A program made the translations under genes and the position numbers. This document shows positions 44,724-53,206 of a stretch of 64,000 nt of DNA, in pieces. Under the pieces are notes generated by a model that made no database searches, was not told the DNA's origin, and was given only the letters and a program-made list of their open reading frames with translations. The stretch is from NCBI GenBank assembly GCA_964500225.1, contig CAZCOA010000004.1, positions 73,778 to 137,777 on the forward strand, read 5' to 3'. Positions within the stretch are counted from its first letter, which is position 1; each line of letters starts with the position of its first letter. Origin of the DNA: JAAYDY01 sp964500225. GTDB lineage: Bacteria; Planctomycetota; Phycisphaerae; FEN-1346; JAACEH01.

Positions 44724-45272
44724 TCAACCCAGATCGAGCCACTCGTTGCCGTCGCAGACGAGCGTCTGCTTGCGGTGAGCGATGAGCCGTCCGTCCGCAT
44801 CTCGCGACAGACGGAAGAACGGCAGCGGCTTGCTGGCCGGTCCCGTGGGATTGGTTCCGTCGGGCAGAAAATCGCTGCCGTGACACGGACACCGATAGCG
44901 CTGAGCGATCTCGTCCCACGTCACCAGGCAGCCCAGGTGCGTACAAACGGCCGAGATACAGCGGACACGCGCGCCCTGACGTTCGATGAACAGCTTGGCC
45001 TGGGCGACGAAGGTGCGTCCCTGGGGAATGTCCTGCTCGCGTCCCAGAACGAAGTCCGCCGGCACGTCCAGCGAACCGTCAGGCTTGAGGAAGCGGAATG
45101 CGACATACCCGCCCGCGGCAACAGCCGCCAGGGCCGCCCCGGCGGTACATGCCTGAAGGAATCCGCGACGCGACATGACGTTGCCTTCCGTGCCGGCCGG
45201 CGTCGAGGCGGCCCCTCCGCTCGTGATGGGCGGCACGTCCTGCGGCCGATTTGTGAGCTCTGTATCGGACAT
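44724..45272 (-). CDS. Rieske iron-sulfur protein (Tat exported)
   Basis: A 182-residue protein. The Tat motif SRRGFLQ at about residue 35 precedes a hydrophobic stretch (AGAALAAVAAGGYVAF) that probably stays as an anchor. The 2Fe-2S ligands are CTHLGC and CPCHGSDF, in standard Rieske spacing. It passes electrons from quinol to cytochrome c in bc/b6f complexes. The ATG at 45272 has GAGGAGG seven bases upstream; it starts 31 bases after nuoN, so the bc genes follow the nuo genes without an evident break. Confidence 0.95.
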   Translation of the reverse strand: MSDTELTNRPQDVPPITSGGAASTPAGTEGNVMSRRGFLQACTAGAALAAVAAGGYVAFRFLKPDGSLDVPADFVLGREQDIPQGRTFVAQAKLFIERQGARVRCISAVCTHLGCLVTWDEIAQRYRCPCHGSDFLPDGTNPTGPASKPLPFFRLSRDADGRLIAHRKQTLVCDGNEWLDLG

Positions 45273-45303
45273 CGCTTGCCTCCTCAACATGGACATATCG
45301 CCG

Positions 45304-47079
45304 CTACGGCCACATGGCCGTCACGGCATTGATCACGTGGCCGGTACACAGGGCCCCAGCCACGGCCACAATGACCAGGACGAGCAGAATCGAGGCGCTG
45401 CGTGCCTTGGCCGACGCGGGGACCGGAGCCGACGGTTTCGCCGACAACCGCCAGAATAGGATCGTCAGACGCGAGGCCGCCAGCACCAGAGCCGCGACAG
45501 CGGTCCACCGCGGGATCGGCGGCATCTCGATGAATCGGCCGGGCCCGGCGGCATGGAGCATCGCAGCGGCCAGGCTGAGGCAGACCATGGCGCCGATGAA
45601 GACCGGACCGGCAGCGACGGTTCGTTGCCAGACCGCGTGAGCGTCGGGGATCGGCATGTCGAGCCGTATCCCATGTAGGGCGGCCGCGGCCACACCGCCG
45701 CCTGCCGGCAGAGCAATGGCCAGTAGAAGCGTGATGGCAAATGCCTCGTGGGCGTAGGGCGTGTCCTGCCCTGCGGCCAGATTTGCCCCGATCCCGACGA
45801 TAAGGCAGATGACCACGCCGGCCAGGGCCACTCCCAGGTGACCGAGCATACGACGCGGATCGGTCTGCACCACCGCCGCCAGCGCCCCGACGACGAGACT
45901 CCCGATGCCCAGCAGCAGAAGGAACGGCTGCGCGACATGGCCCACGGCAGCCAACGGGCCCATGAGCAGCCGGACCAGGACGAACAGGGCGGCGGTCGCG
46001 GGCACGCTGACGGCAAACCCGACGATGGCGGCGGGCGCGCCCTGGTAGGCGTCGGGCACGTGCATGTGGAATGGGACGAGACCGATGAGCATGGCCACGC
46101 CGGCGATCACCAGGGCAAGGCCGACGGCGGCCAAGCGCGTCGGCCCCTGCTGCACGGCGATGAGCCTCGCCAGTCCGTCGGCAATGCCGCCGTACTGCGT
46201 GTCGCCGATAGCCGCATAGAGCAGCGCCGTGCCGAACAACAGGAGCCCGAAGGCGGTCATGGTGGCCAGGAAGTATTTCACGGCAGCCTCGGTGGCGGCA
46301 GGGTCTCCGGAGGCCATGCCAAGGAGGATCACGTTGCAAACGGCCATCAGCGCGAGCCCTGTGTAGAGGGTGAGCATGTCGGTGGCGGCAACAGCGATGG
46401 TCGCACCGGCGACGGCCAGAACAACAGTGACGAGAAGGTCCGTGCGTCGGCCGGCCATGTCGCCGAGGGCGAAAAGCGATGCGGCAACCATGACGGCTGC
46501 CACAGCCAGGATCGCTGTTTGCCCAACAACCGCCAACGGATCGAGCCTCATCAGTCCCATCATGTCGTGCCACCGTGACGCCGGCGGGTCGTAGAGATGA
46601 ACCAGCAGGCCGGCCGAGGCCGCCAGCGACGCGAACGTCAGGACAAGCACGGGGATGAACGCACGGTCCCGCAGCGCGACCTTGGCCAGCAACCCAAGGA
46701 CCGCGGCCGCCACCAGGACCAGTTGCGGCCACGTCGCCGTGATCTCGACATGATCCGCAGCAACGGCGCTCGGTCGTGCCGAGGCCGCCTCGACCACCGG
46801 CGGCGTATCCGGCCACGGCATCCCGCCGAATCCCGCGCACAGCAGGGCTGCCCCGACCACGGCGCAGAGCGTGTGCAAGCGAACGTCGCCGTTGTGGAGA
46901 AGCCCGATCAGCTTGGCGGGAAACGCCAAGGCGTCAGCCGCACGAAGGATCGCTGCCGCCGGCGTTGATCGCCCGGCGCGGGCACGTACGATCTCGGGAA
47001 CCAGAAACAAGAGCGTCGTCGCCATCAGTCCGCCGATGATCGCGAGCCAGTGTACGTTGACCAGCGGCATGAGCCTCAC
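45304..47079 (-). CDS. nuoN: NuoN-like antiporter-type subunit, key charged residues missing
   Basis: A 591-residue, many-helix protein of the NuoN/ND2 type. GLVPFHMHVPDAYQGAPAA matches the NuoN PFHxWxPDxYxGAP motif, with His in place of Trp. Aligned by eye to the family, the helix-5 Glu becomes Gly (LTLYTGLALM), the helix-7 Lys becomes Leu (VAMLIGLVPF), the helix-8 Lys becomes Ala (VSVPATAALF) and the helix-12 Lys also seems absent (GGGVAAAALHG). These residues carry protons in working subunits. The GTG start at 47079 overlaps the nuoK stop by four bases. No nuoL or nuoM is in the cluster. Confidence 0.87.
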   Translation of the reverse strand: MRLMPLVNVHWLAIIGGLMATTLLFLVPEIVRARAGRSTPAAAILRAADALAFPAKLIGLLHNGDVRLHTLCAVVGAALLCAGFGGMPWPDTPPVVEAASARPSAVAADHVEITATWPQLVLVAAAVLGLLAKVALRDRAFIPVLVLTFASLAASAGLLVHLYDPPASRWHDMMGLMRLDPLAVVGQTAILAVAAVMVAASLFALGDMAGRRTDLLVTVVLAVAGATIAVAATDMLTLYTGLALMAVCNVILLGMASGDPAATEAAVKYFLATMTAFGLLLFGTALLYAAIGDTQYGGIADGLARLIAVQQGPTRLAAVGLALVIAGVAMLIGLVPFHMHVPDAYQGAPAAIVGFAVSVPATAALFVLVRLLMGPLAAVGHVAQPFLLLLGIGSLVVGALAAVVQTDPRRMLGHLGVALAGVVICLIVGIGANLAAGQDTPYAHEAFAITLLLAIALPAGGGVAAAALHGIRLDMPIPDAHAVWQRTVAAGPVFIGAMVCLSLAAAMLHAAGPGRFIEMPPIPRWTAVAALVLAASRLTILFWRLSAKPSAPVPASAKARSASILLVLVIVAVAGALCTGHVINAVTAMWP

Positions 47080-47396
47080 CCCTTGAGTCCTGTCCAGTGC
47101 TGTGTGCTGATGCTGTTGCGATGCCGGTACAAGCCGACGAGAAGGCCGACGCCGATGGCGGCCTGGGCGGCGGCAACCATAATGACAAAGACGGCGAAGA
47201 TCTGTCCGTTATAGGTCCGAACATGGTGGGAGACGGCAACGAATGCCACGACGGACGCCGCGAAGACCAGTTCAAGGGACATCAGCACCAGAAGCATGTT
47301 GCGCCGCCGCATGAGACCCCACAGCCCGATGCCAAGCATCAGGGCGGCGAAGACGAGGGCCGTCTGAATATCGAAGGAACCCGGGACGAACGGCAT
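47076..47396 (-). CDS. nuoK: NADH-quinone oxidoreductase subunit K (Glu to Gln in third helix)
   Basis: A 106-residue, three-helix NuoK from the ATG at 47396 (AAAGGAG nine bases upstream). The helix-2 Glu is kept in LMSLELVFAAS. The helix-3 motif, normally AAAEAAIG, reads AAAQAAIG; the codon is CAG. In E. coli both Glu residues (36 and 72) matter for proton pumping. It is otherwise typical in length and ends RHRNSISTQHW. It sits between nuoJ and nuoN. Confidence 0.94.
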   Translation of the reverse strand: MPFVPGSFDIQTALVFAALMLGIGLWGLMRRRNMLLVLMSLELVFAASVVAFVAVSHHVRTYNGQIFAVFVIMVAAAQAAIGVGLLVGLYRHRNSISTQHWTGLKG

Positions 47397-47397
47397 G

Positions 47398-48183
47398 TCA
47401 GTCGTCTCCTTTCGGGCGGCTTTTCCTGAGAATGCGGCCCAGGACGACCGCGCCGACAACAGCCACCGTCAGAATGAGCGAGGCCACCTCGAAGGGCACG
47501 GCGTATCGCGTATAGAGTTCCCAGCCAAGGGCACGCGTGGTGCCCCGGAGCGGTCGCAGTGCATGGGGCACGCCCAAGCGAACCGCCTCCTGCTCGTCGG
47601 GCGTGGGTTCGCCCAGCCGCGTAGGCTCGATGCCGGCCCCATAGGCTTGGTAGGCAAAGTAGGCCGGCGGCGGCGCGGACACGGCACGGCTCCTGGGCCC
47701 CCCGATCGCCGCCAAGAGCACGGCCGCAAGCCCCGCCGCCGCAAGAACCGTCACTGCATTCCACGCCATCGACGTCTCGCGCGTCAGGGTTATGCGCAGA
47801 TCGATCAACATCAGGATGAACAGGAACGCCACAATGACCGCCCCGGCGTTGATGCTGACGAGAATCACTCCGAGAAACTCGGCCTGGTAGCTGACGAGAA
47901 CACCGGCTACCGCAAGAAACACCAGCAATAGCGACAGGGCACAATGGACCGGGCGTTGACCCGTAACGACGTTGACGGCCGCCACGATCGCCGCCGCGCT
48001 GAGCGCGTAACGAAGTACGTCACTGAGCCGCTGGAGGTCGCGGCCGAAGTAGAACGCCGTTGCCGCCATGACGACTGCCCCGGCTAGCACCGTAAACAGG
48101 CGCGTATCGCGGCTCGCGGTGAAGCCGAACCGGGCCACATAGTAGCCCGCGACCATGAGAGCGTAGAAGATCACAATAGACAC
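47398..48183 (-). CDS. nuoJ: NADH-quinone oxidoreductase subunit J with N-terminal extension
   Basis: A 261-residue membrane protein. Family similarity begins near residue 60 (VNVVTGQRPVHCALSLLLVF) and includes SINAGAVIVAFLFILMLIDL, where the usual YAGA reads NAGA. The first 55-60 residues, with two hydrophobic helices, are extra compared with ordinary NuoJ of about 170-200 residues. The C-terminal loop before the last helix is also long (about 165-225). The start at 48183 is followed by hydrophobic sequence; a later start would give a standard N-terminus. It ends one base before the nuoK start. Confidence 0.9.
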   Translation of the reverse strand: MSIVIFYALMVAGYYVARFGFTASRDTRLFTVLAGAVVMAATAFYFGRDLQRLSDVLRYALSAAAIVAAVNVVTGQRPVHCALSLLLVFLAVAGVLVSYQAEFLGVILVSINAGAVIVAFLFILMLIDLRITLTRETSMAWNAVTVLAAAGLAAVLLAAIGGPRSRAVSAPPPAYFAYQAYGAGIEPTRLGEPTPDEQEAVRLGVPHALRPLRGTTRALGWELYTRYAVPFEVASLILTVAVVGAVVLGRILRKSRPKGDD

Positions 48184-48202
48184 GGCACCGACAGCCTCCG
48201 GA

Positions 48203-48823
48203 CTACCACCGCAACGGATGCTTCTCGTTACGAGTCAGATCATAGATGGCCAGCAATTGTTCCTTGTCGAACAGCATCTCCTCGCGTCGCGTGCCTACGA
48301 GCGAGTAGATTCGTGTCAGCTCGATGGCGTCTTCCGGGCAGGCTTCCTCGCACATGCCGCAGAAGATGCACCGCAATTCGTCGATGGTGAACCGCACGGC
48401 GTATTTCGGGCGATCGGGCCACGGCGACCGGCCGGCCTCGATGCGGATGCAGTTGGCCGGGCACGCGGCCTGGCAGAGAAAACATGCCACGCATTTCATG
48501 CGTCCCCGGTCGTCCTTGTTCAGCCGGTGCACGCCGCGATAGTTATCGCTCACTTCGCGCGTCTGCTCGGGCCACTGTACGGTGAATTTCTTCTGCCAGA
48601 TGTGCCGCACACCGGCCCACCACGTCCGAAGCAGGCCGGGCACAATCAAGCGCTGAAAAAGCGTCGGGCGAGCGCTGAGCCGCTTCTCCTTCTGCGGCCC
48701 CGGGCGCGGCGTGTCGTAGGCGGGCGTCGGAAGGCCGCGGTCGGCCGTTGCACGCCCCGGAGCATTGAAGATCGGGCCAGGCAGGTGCGTCACGGGAGTC
48801 TCCCTCAAGGCGTCGTCCGCCAC
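48203..48823 (-). CDS. nuoI: NADH-quinone oxidoreductase subunit I
   Basis: A 206-residue ferredoxin-like subunit carrying clusters N6a and N6b between the NADH arm and quinone site. The motifs CVACFLCQAACPANCI and CIFCGMCEEACPEDAI are complete. The amphipathic N-terminal region includes TWWAGVRHIWQKKFTVQWPEQ. The first 45 residues are a Pro-rich extension. The GTG start at 48823 overlaps the nuoH end by 19 bases. Confidence 0.95.
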   Translation of the reverse strand: MADDALRETPVTHLPGPIFNAPGRATADRGLPTPAYDTPRPGPQKEKRLSARPTLFQRLIVPGLLRTWWAGVRHIWQKKFTVQWPEQTREVSDNYRGVHRLNKDDRGRMKCVACFLCQAACPANCIRIEAGRSPWPDRPKYAVRFTIDELRCIFCGMCEEACPEDAIELTRIYSLVGTRREEMLFDKEQLLAIYDLTRNEKHPLRW

Positions 48824-49854
48824 AGAAACATCAGTGTACCCGTCACGACGATGTTAAGCAAAGCCAGAGGCAGCATGATCTTCCATCCAAGGCGCATGAG
48901 CTGGTCGTATCTCAGCCGCGACAGGCTCCACCGGACCGTGATAAAGAGCACTACGAACGCCAGCGTCTTGATCAGCAGTACCGCCCCCTGCGCGACAGGC
49001 AACCACCAGACGGAACCACATTCGGCGACCGAGAGCCCCGGAAGCCCATAACCTCCCAGGAACACCGTGGCCAGTAGCGCCGACATGGTGAACACGGCGG
49101 CGTACTCGGCGATGAAGAACATGACGAATTTCATGCTCGAATACTCGGTGTGATAGCCGCCGACGAGTTCCTGCTCACTCTCGGGGAGGTCGAACGGCAG
49201 TCGGTTGGTTTCGGCGAAGGCGGCCACCAAGAAGACCACGAAGCCGAGGGGCTGACGGAAGATGTTCCAGGCGGGCAACCAGCCCCAGAGCACGTGCTGC
49301 TGTGAAGCAACAATATCATTGAGCCGCAGCGATCCGGTCAGCATGATCACGCCCACGAGCGCCCCGCCCATGAAAAGCTCGTAACTGAGCATCTGGGCGA
49401 CACTGCGCACGCCGCCAAGAAGGCTGTACTTGTTGTTGGACGCCCACGCCCCAAAGACGATGCCATAGATTTCGAGCGACCCGACGGCAAGTATGAACAG
49501 GATGCCGAGATCGATATCGGCCACCTGGAGCGGCACGATGTGCTTGCCGAACAACGTGACCGGCTCACCGAAGGGAACGACGGCAATCGTCATCAAGGCC
49601 GGGGCCAGCGACATCGCCGGCGCCAGGTAATAGAGAAGGCGATCCACCCCCTGCGGCGTGATATCCTCTTTCAACAGCAGTTTGACGCTGTCGGCCAGCG
49701 GCTGAAGCAGTCCGAGGGGGCCGACGCGATTAGGGCCCCACCGGTTCTGCATCAACGCACTGATGCGGCGCTCGGCCCAGAGCGTCAGTCCGGCCATCGC
49801 CTGGACGAACGCGAAGACGATCAGCACCTTGACGATGGTGATGGCGATCATCAT
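48805..49854 (-). CDS. nuoH: NADH-quinone oxidoreductase subunit H
   Basis: A 349-residue membrane subunit forming the quinone chamber at the join of the two arms. Motifs are MQNRWGPNRVGPLGLLQPLAD, KEDITP and AETNRLPFDLPESEQELVGG-YHTEYSSMKF. Unlike NuoK and NuoN, its conserved acidic residues appear intact. The start is the ATG at 49854, one base after the nuoG stop; the longer open frame upstream is a shadow of nuoG. Confidence 0.95.
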   Translation of the reverse strand: MMIAITIVKVLIVFAFVQAMAGLTLWAERRISALMQNRWGPNRVGPLGLLQPLADSVKLLLKEDITPQGVDRLLYYLAPAMSLAPALMTIAVVPFGEPVTLFGKHIVPLQVADIDLGILFILAVGSLEIYGIVFGAWASNNKYSLLGGVRSVAQMLSYELFMGGALVGVIMLTGSLRLNDIVASQQHVLWGWLPAWNIFRQPLGFVVFLVAAFAETNRLPFDLPESEQELVGGYHTEYSSMKFVMFFIAEYAAVFTMSALLATVFLGGYGLPGLSVAECGSVWWLPVAQGAVLLIKTLAFVVLFITVRWSLSRLRYDQLMRLGWKIMLPLALLNIVVTGTLMFLWRTTP

Positions 49855-49855
49855 G

Positions 49856-51415
49856 TCAATCGTTCCTGCCGGCTCCTCGCGTGTAGTTCCACTGGGCCCC
49901 GGGGCGATCCATGACGGACCTCGACAGATCAGTGTCCACGGTTGCGGCCAAAGCCTTCGCCAGGGCCACGAGAATATCCCAGTCGCGTCTGGCCTGCCCC
50001 GGGGGCGACATCGCCGCATTGACCTCCTGGAGCACGCCCTGTTCATTCCGCACAGTGCCGACTTTTTCGTAGGGCGAGGCTCCAGGAAGGATGAGATTAG
50101 CCTTCAGCCCCTTGTCGGTCATGAAACATGTCTGAATGGCGAAGAACTCGAGGAGTTCAAGCCCCAGGTCGTCGTAGGGCACTATCGCCCCGCGATACGC
50201 GCCGCCCAGGGCATAGACGGCCCTCACGCGGCCGCGCTCGATCTCGTCGGCCAGGCGGTCCAGAGAAAGCAATTGCCCGGCGACGTCCATCAGCACCCGC
50301 CGCGCGCCGGCCACATTCCATGCCTTCTCGCCCGAAATCTCGAAGCCGGGGAACCGTTGCGGCGACTCGACCGGAGCGGGCCAAAGGGATCCCATGGTAG
50401 CCCCCAGCGACACGAACAGCCGCGCCAGCAGCATGTTCTCCTCGATGGTCGCCCAGGGCGAGCCGATGAAAGCAACGGACTCGCCGCCGTAACGCGTCGC
50501 GACCTGCCTCAGCGAGCGCGCCGCCAAGGCCATCGCCTCGTCCCAGTCACAGCGTGTGAAGCCGCGGTCGCCGTTCACCAGCGGCACGTCGAGCCGCCCG
50601 GCCCCCTGCCACTGCCGAAACGCAAACCGCCCCTCATCGCAGATCCACATCCCGTTGATTGCGGCGTTCTCCCGCGGCTTGATGCGAAGGATCCGCCCCT
50701 CGCTCGAATCAACCCGGATGCTGCATGCCCTGGCACATCGCGGACACGCCGACGCCGTCGATGCAAGCCACCACACGCGGCATTTGAACAAAAAGTCCTT
50801 CGAGCACAGGGCGCCCACCGGACAGATGTCCACGATGTTTCCCGCCAAGGGATTGTTGACGGGGCGGTTGCCGTCCACGTGAATCTCACTGTGGACGCCC
50901 CGGTTGATCACCGACAACTCGCCCGTCCCGGACACCTCGCGCAGGAACCGCACGCACCGCGTGCACAGGATGCAGCGGTCCGCGTAGAGAACAATATCGG
51001 GGCCGACGTCCTTGACGGGCTGAGTAACCTTGCTCTCCTCGAAGCGGCTCGTGGCCGATCCCCACGCGTAGCTATAGTCCTGGAGCACGCACTCGCCCGC
51101 CTGGTCGCAGACCGGGCAGTCGAGTGGGTGGTTCGACAGATAGAATTCCATCACGCTGCGGTGGCTCTCGTGAACGCGCGGCGTGCCGGTCCACACCACC
51201 ATACCGTCGGCAACCGGCGTGGCACAGGACGGCACAAGCTTGTCCTGCCCCTGAATCTCTACGAGGCACATGCGGCAATTCGACGGAGCGCTCAGCCCCG
51301 GACAGTAGCAGAAGTGGGGTATCTCGATGCCGACGCAGCGCGCCGCTTCGAGGATCGTCGTCCCCGAGGGCACCACCACCTCCCGATCATCAATGGTCAG
51401 TCGCACGTCGCTCAC
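49856..51415 (-). CDS. nuoG: NADH-quinone oxidoreductase subunit G, short form
   Basis: A 519-residue iron-sulfur subunit from the GTG at 51415 (AGGAG upstream, GTGA overlap with the nuoF stop). The ferredoxin-like N-terminus has the 2Fe-2S ligands in CYCPGLSAPSNCRMC and a later CATPV; HPLDCPVCDQAGECVLQD and CILCTRCVRFLREV hold the 4Fe-4S clusters. A further CPRCARAC at about 230 starts the molybdopterin-like domain. That domain is cut short: most NuoG proteins have 700-900 residues. All electron-path motifs remain. Confidence 0.94.
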   Translation of the reverse strand: MSDVRLTIDDREVVVPSGTTILEAARCVGIEIPHFCYCPGLSAPSNCRMCLVEIQGQDKLVPSCATPVADGMVVWTGTPRVHESHRSVMEFYLSNHPLDCPVCDQAGECVLQDYSYAWGSATSRFEESKVTQPVKDVGPDIVLYADRCILCTRCVRFLREVSGTGELSVINRGVHSEIHVDGNRPVNNPLAGNIVDICPVGALCSKDFLFKCRVWWLASTASACPRCARACSIRVDSSEGRILRIKPRENAAINGMWICDEGRFAFRQWQGAGRLDVPLVNGDRGFTRCDWDEAMALAARSLRQVATRYGGESVAFIGSPWATIEENMLLARLFVSLGATMGSLWPAPVESPQRFPGFEISGEKAWNVAGARRVLMDVAGQLLSLDRLADEIERGRVRAVYALGGAYRGAIVPYDDLGLELLEFFAIQTCFMTDKGLKANLILPGASPYEKVGTVRNEQGVLQEVNAAMSPPGQARRDWDILVALAKALAATVDTDLSRSVMDRPGAQWNYTRGAGRND

Positions 51416-52716
51416 GATGCGTCGCTCCTGAAATCCCAGGCAGGATACGGGCACCCGCGCATGCGGACGTGCTCGTCGAACTCGGCACGGAACTTCCTGA
51501 TGATGCTGCCGACACCCCAGGACACGGCCTCGCCGAACGGGCATATCGTCTGCCCCGCAATCGCGTCCAGCCGATCGAGGGCCAACTCGGCATCTCCCGG
51601 ACGCCCGCGGCCGCTCTCGATCCGGTCGAGAATCTGTCGGACCCAGTGAACGCCCTCGCGGCACGGAGTGCATTGACCGCACGACTCGTGATCGAAAAAC
51701 GCACACGCATTGGCTGCGACGCGAACCATGCAGGTCCGGTCGTCCAGGACCATCACGCCGGCCGACCCGAGCATCGATCCGGCGGCCTGAAGATGGTCGA
51801 AATCCGCCTGCACGTCGATTTCTTCGGCTCGAAGGACCGGCGCGCTGCTGCCGCCCGGAATGACCGCCTTGAGCGGTCGCCCGTCAGCAACACCTCCGCC
51901 GAACCGGTCACCGAAGATCAATTCACGAAGCGTCACGGTCATCGGCGCCTCGTAGAGCCCCGGCCGGCAGACGCAACCGCTAAGACAGTAGAGCTTCGGA
52001 CCGGTGTTGCCGGGCGATCCGATCGACGCAAAAGCCTCTCCCCCTTGGCTAACGATCATCGGCACGCACGCCAGCGTCTCGACGTTGTTGACGGTCGTCG
52101 GCATGCCGAACAGCCCGCGGGCGGCCGGAAATGGCGGCTTCTGTCGCGGCCAACCGCGCTTGCCCTCGGTGGTTTCGAGCAGCCCGGTCTCTTCACCGCT
52201 GATGTAGGTCCCGGCACCTTTTCGGAGGCGAATCTCAATGTTGTACCCGCTGCCCAGGACATCGCGGCCAATCAGGCCACTGTGCGTTGCCTCATCGATA
52301 GCCGCCTGCATGGCTCGAGCTGCGCGGGAATACTCCCACCGCAGAAACACGTAGCCGCACGTCGCCCGGACGGCGTAGCAGGCCAGCAGGAGCCCTTCGA
52401 GGACCTGGTGCGGCGTGGCCTCCAGCAGACGACGGTCCTTGAACGTACCGGGCTCGCTCTCGTCGGCGTTGCAGCACACGAAGGCCGGTCCGCGTCCGTC
52501 TCTCGGCATAAACGACCATTTGCGGGCCGTGGGGAATCCCGCGCCGCCGCGGCCTCGCAGCCCGCTTCGCTGCACTTCATCGATGACGTGCTGCGGATCG
52601 CCGCCTGCGAGGGCCATACGCCAGGCAGCGTAACCGCCGCGCGCCTGGTAGGCGTCGAGCCTTTCGGGATGGTCGGCGGAGGTTCCCGCCGGCAGCAGTG
52701 TCAGGTCCACCGTCAT
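51412..52716 (-). CDS. nuoF: NADH-quinone oxidoreductase subunit F
   Basis: A 434-residue NADH- and FMN-binding subunit. GLRGRGGAGFPTARKWSFMP and CNADESEPGTFKDR form the nucleotide sites. KGAGTYISGEETGLLETTEG and the 4Fe-4S motif ESCGQCTPCREG are complete, with the fourth Cys in ICPFGEA. This indicates that NADH is the electron donor. The ATG at 52716 overlaps the nuoE stop by four bases. Confidence 0.96.
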   Translation of the reverse strand: MTVDLTLLPAGTSADHPERLDAYQARGGYAAWRMALAGGDPQHVIDEVQRSGLRGRGGAGFPTARKWSFMPRDGRGPAFVCCNADESEPGTFKDRRLLEATPHQVLEGLLLACYAVRATCGYVFLRWEYSRAARAMQAAIDEATHSGLIGRDVLGSGYNIEIRLRKGAGTYISGEETGLLETTEGKRGWPRQKPPFPAARGLFGMPTTVNNVETLACVPMIVSQGGEAFASIGSPGNTGPKLYCLSGCVCRPGLYEAPMTVTLRELIFGDRFGGGVADGRPLKAVIPGGSSAPVLRAEEIDVQADFDHLQAAGSMLGSAGVMVLDDRTCMVRVAANACAFFDHESCGQCTPCREGVHWVRQILDRIESGRGRPGDAELALDRLDAIAGQTICPFGEAVSWGVGSIIRKFRAEFDEHVRMRGCPYPAWDFRSDAS

Positions 52717-53186
52717 TCGTCCTTCAATGAAGCCAGGATCGCATCGATGCGTTCGGGCGTGAGCGGCCCATACACGTCGTCGTTGATCATCATGGCCGGC
52801 GCCCGGTCGCACGCACCCAGGCACTCCACCTCCAGGAGCGTGAATCGCCCGTGGGCGCTGGTCTGCCCCGCAGCCGCCCCCAGCCGCTCGGCCAGATAGT
52901 CGATGACGCGGGCGGCCCCCATGCGCGCGCACGGCAGCGAACGGCACACCTTGACAACGAACCTGCCGACCGGCCGACGATGATACACCGGATAGAACGA
53001 CAGCACGTCCTCCACGTCGGCGCGGCCCACGCCCAGACGATTCGCCACATAGGATACTGCCTCGTCGCCCACGTGGCCCTGTTCGCGCTGGATGATTTCC
53101 AGCACTTGAACAATGGCCTCCCTCCGCACCCGGCACGTGCCGATCAGCCGGTCAATCTCCTGTCGCGAGGATTCACTGAGTTCCAT
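52713..53186 (-). CDS. nuoE: NADH-quinone oxidoreductase subunit E
   Basis: A 157-residue thioredoxin-fold 2Fe-2S subunit. Ligands: CRSLPCARMG and ECLGACDRAP, in family spacing. The N-terminal helical part has GHVGDEAVSYVANRLGV and VLSFYPVYHRRPVG. It pairs with NuoF in the NADH module. The ATG at 53186 has a weak SD; its gene begins 20 bases after nuoD. Confidence 0.95.
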   Translation of the reverse strand: MELSESSRQEIDRLIGTCRVRREAIVQVLEIIQREQGHVGDEAVSYVANRLGVGRADVEDVLSFYPVYHRRPVGRFVVKVCRSLPCARMGAARVIDYLAERLGAAAGQTSAHGRFTLLEVECLGACDRAPAMMINDDVYGPLTPERIDAILASLKDE

Positions 53187-53206
53187 AGTGTTTTGATCGC
53201 TTTCGC

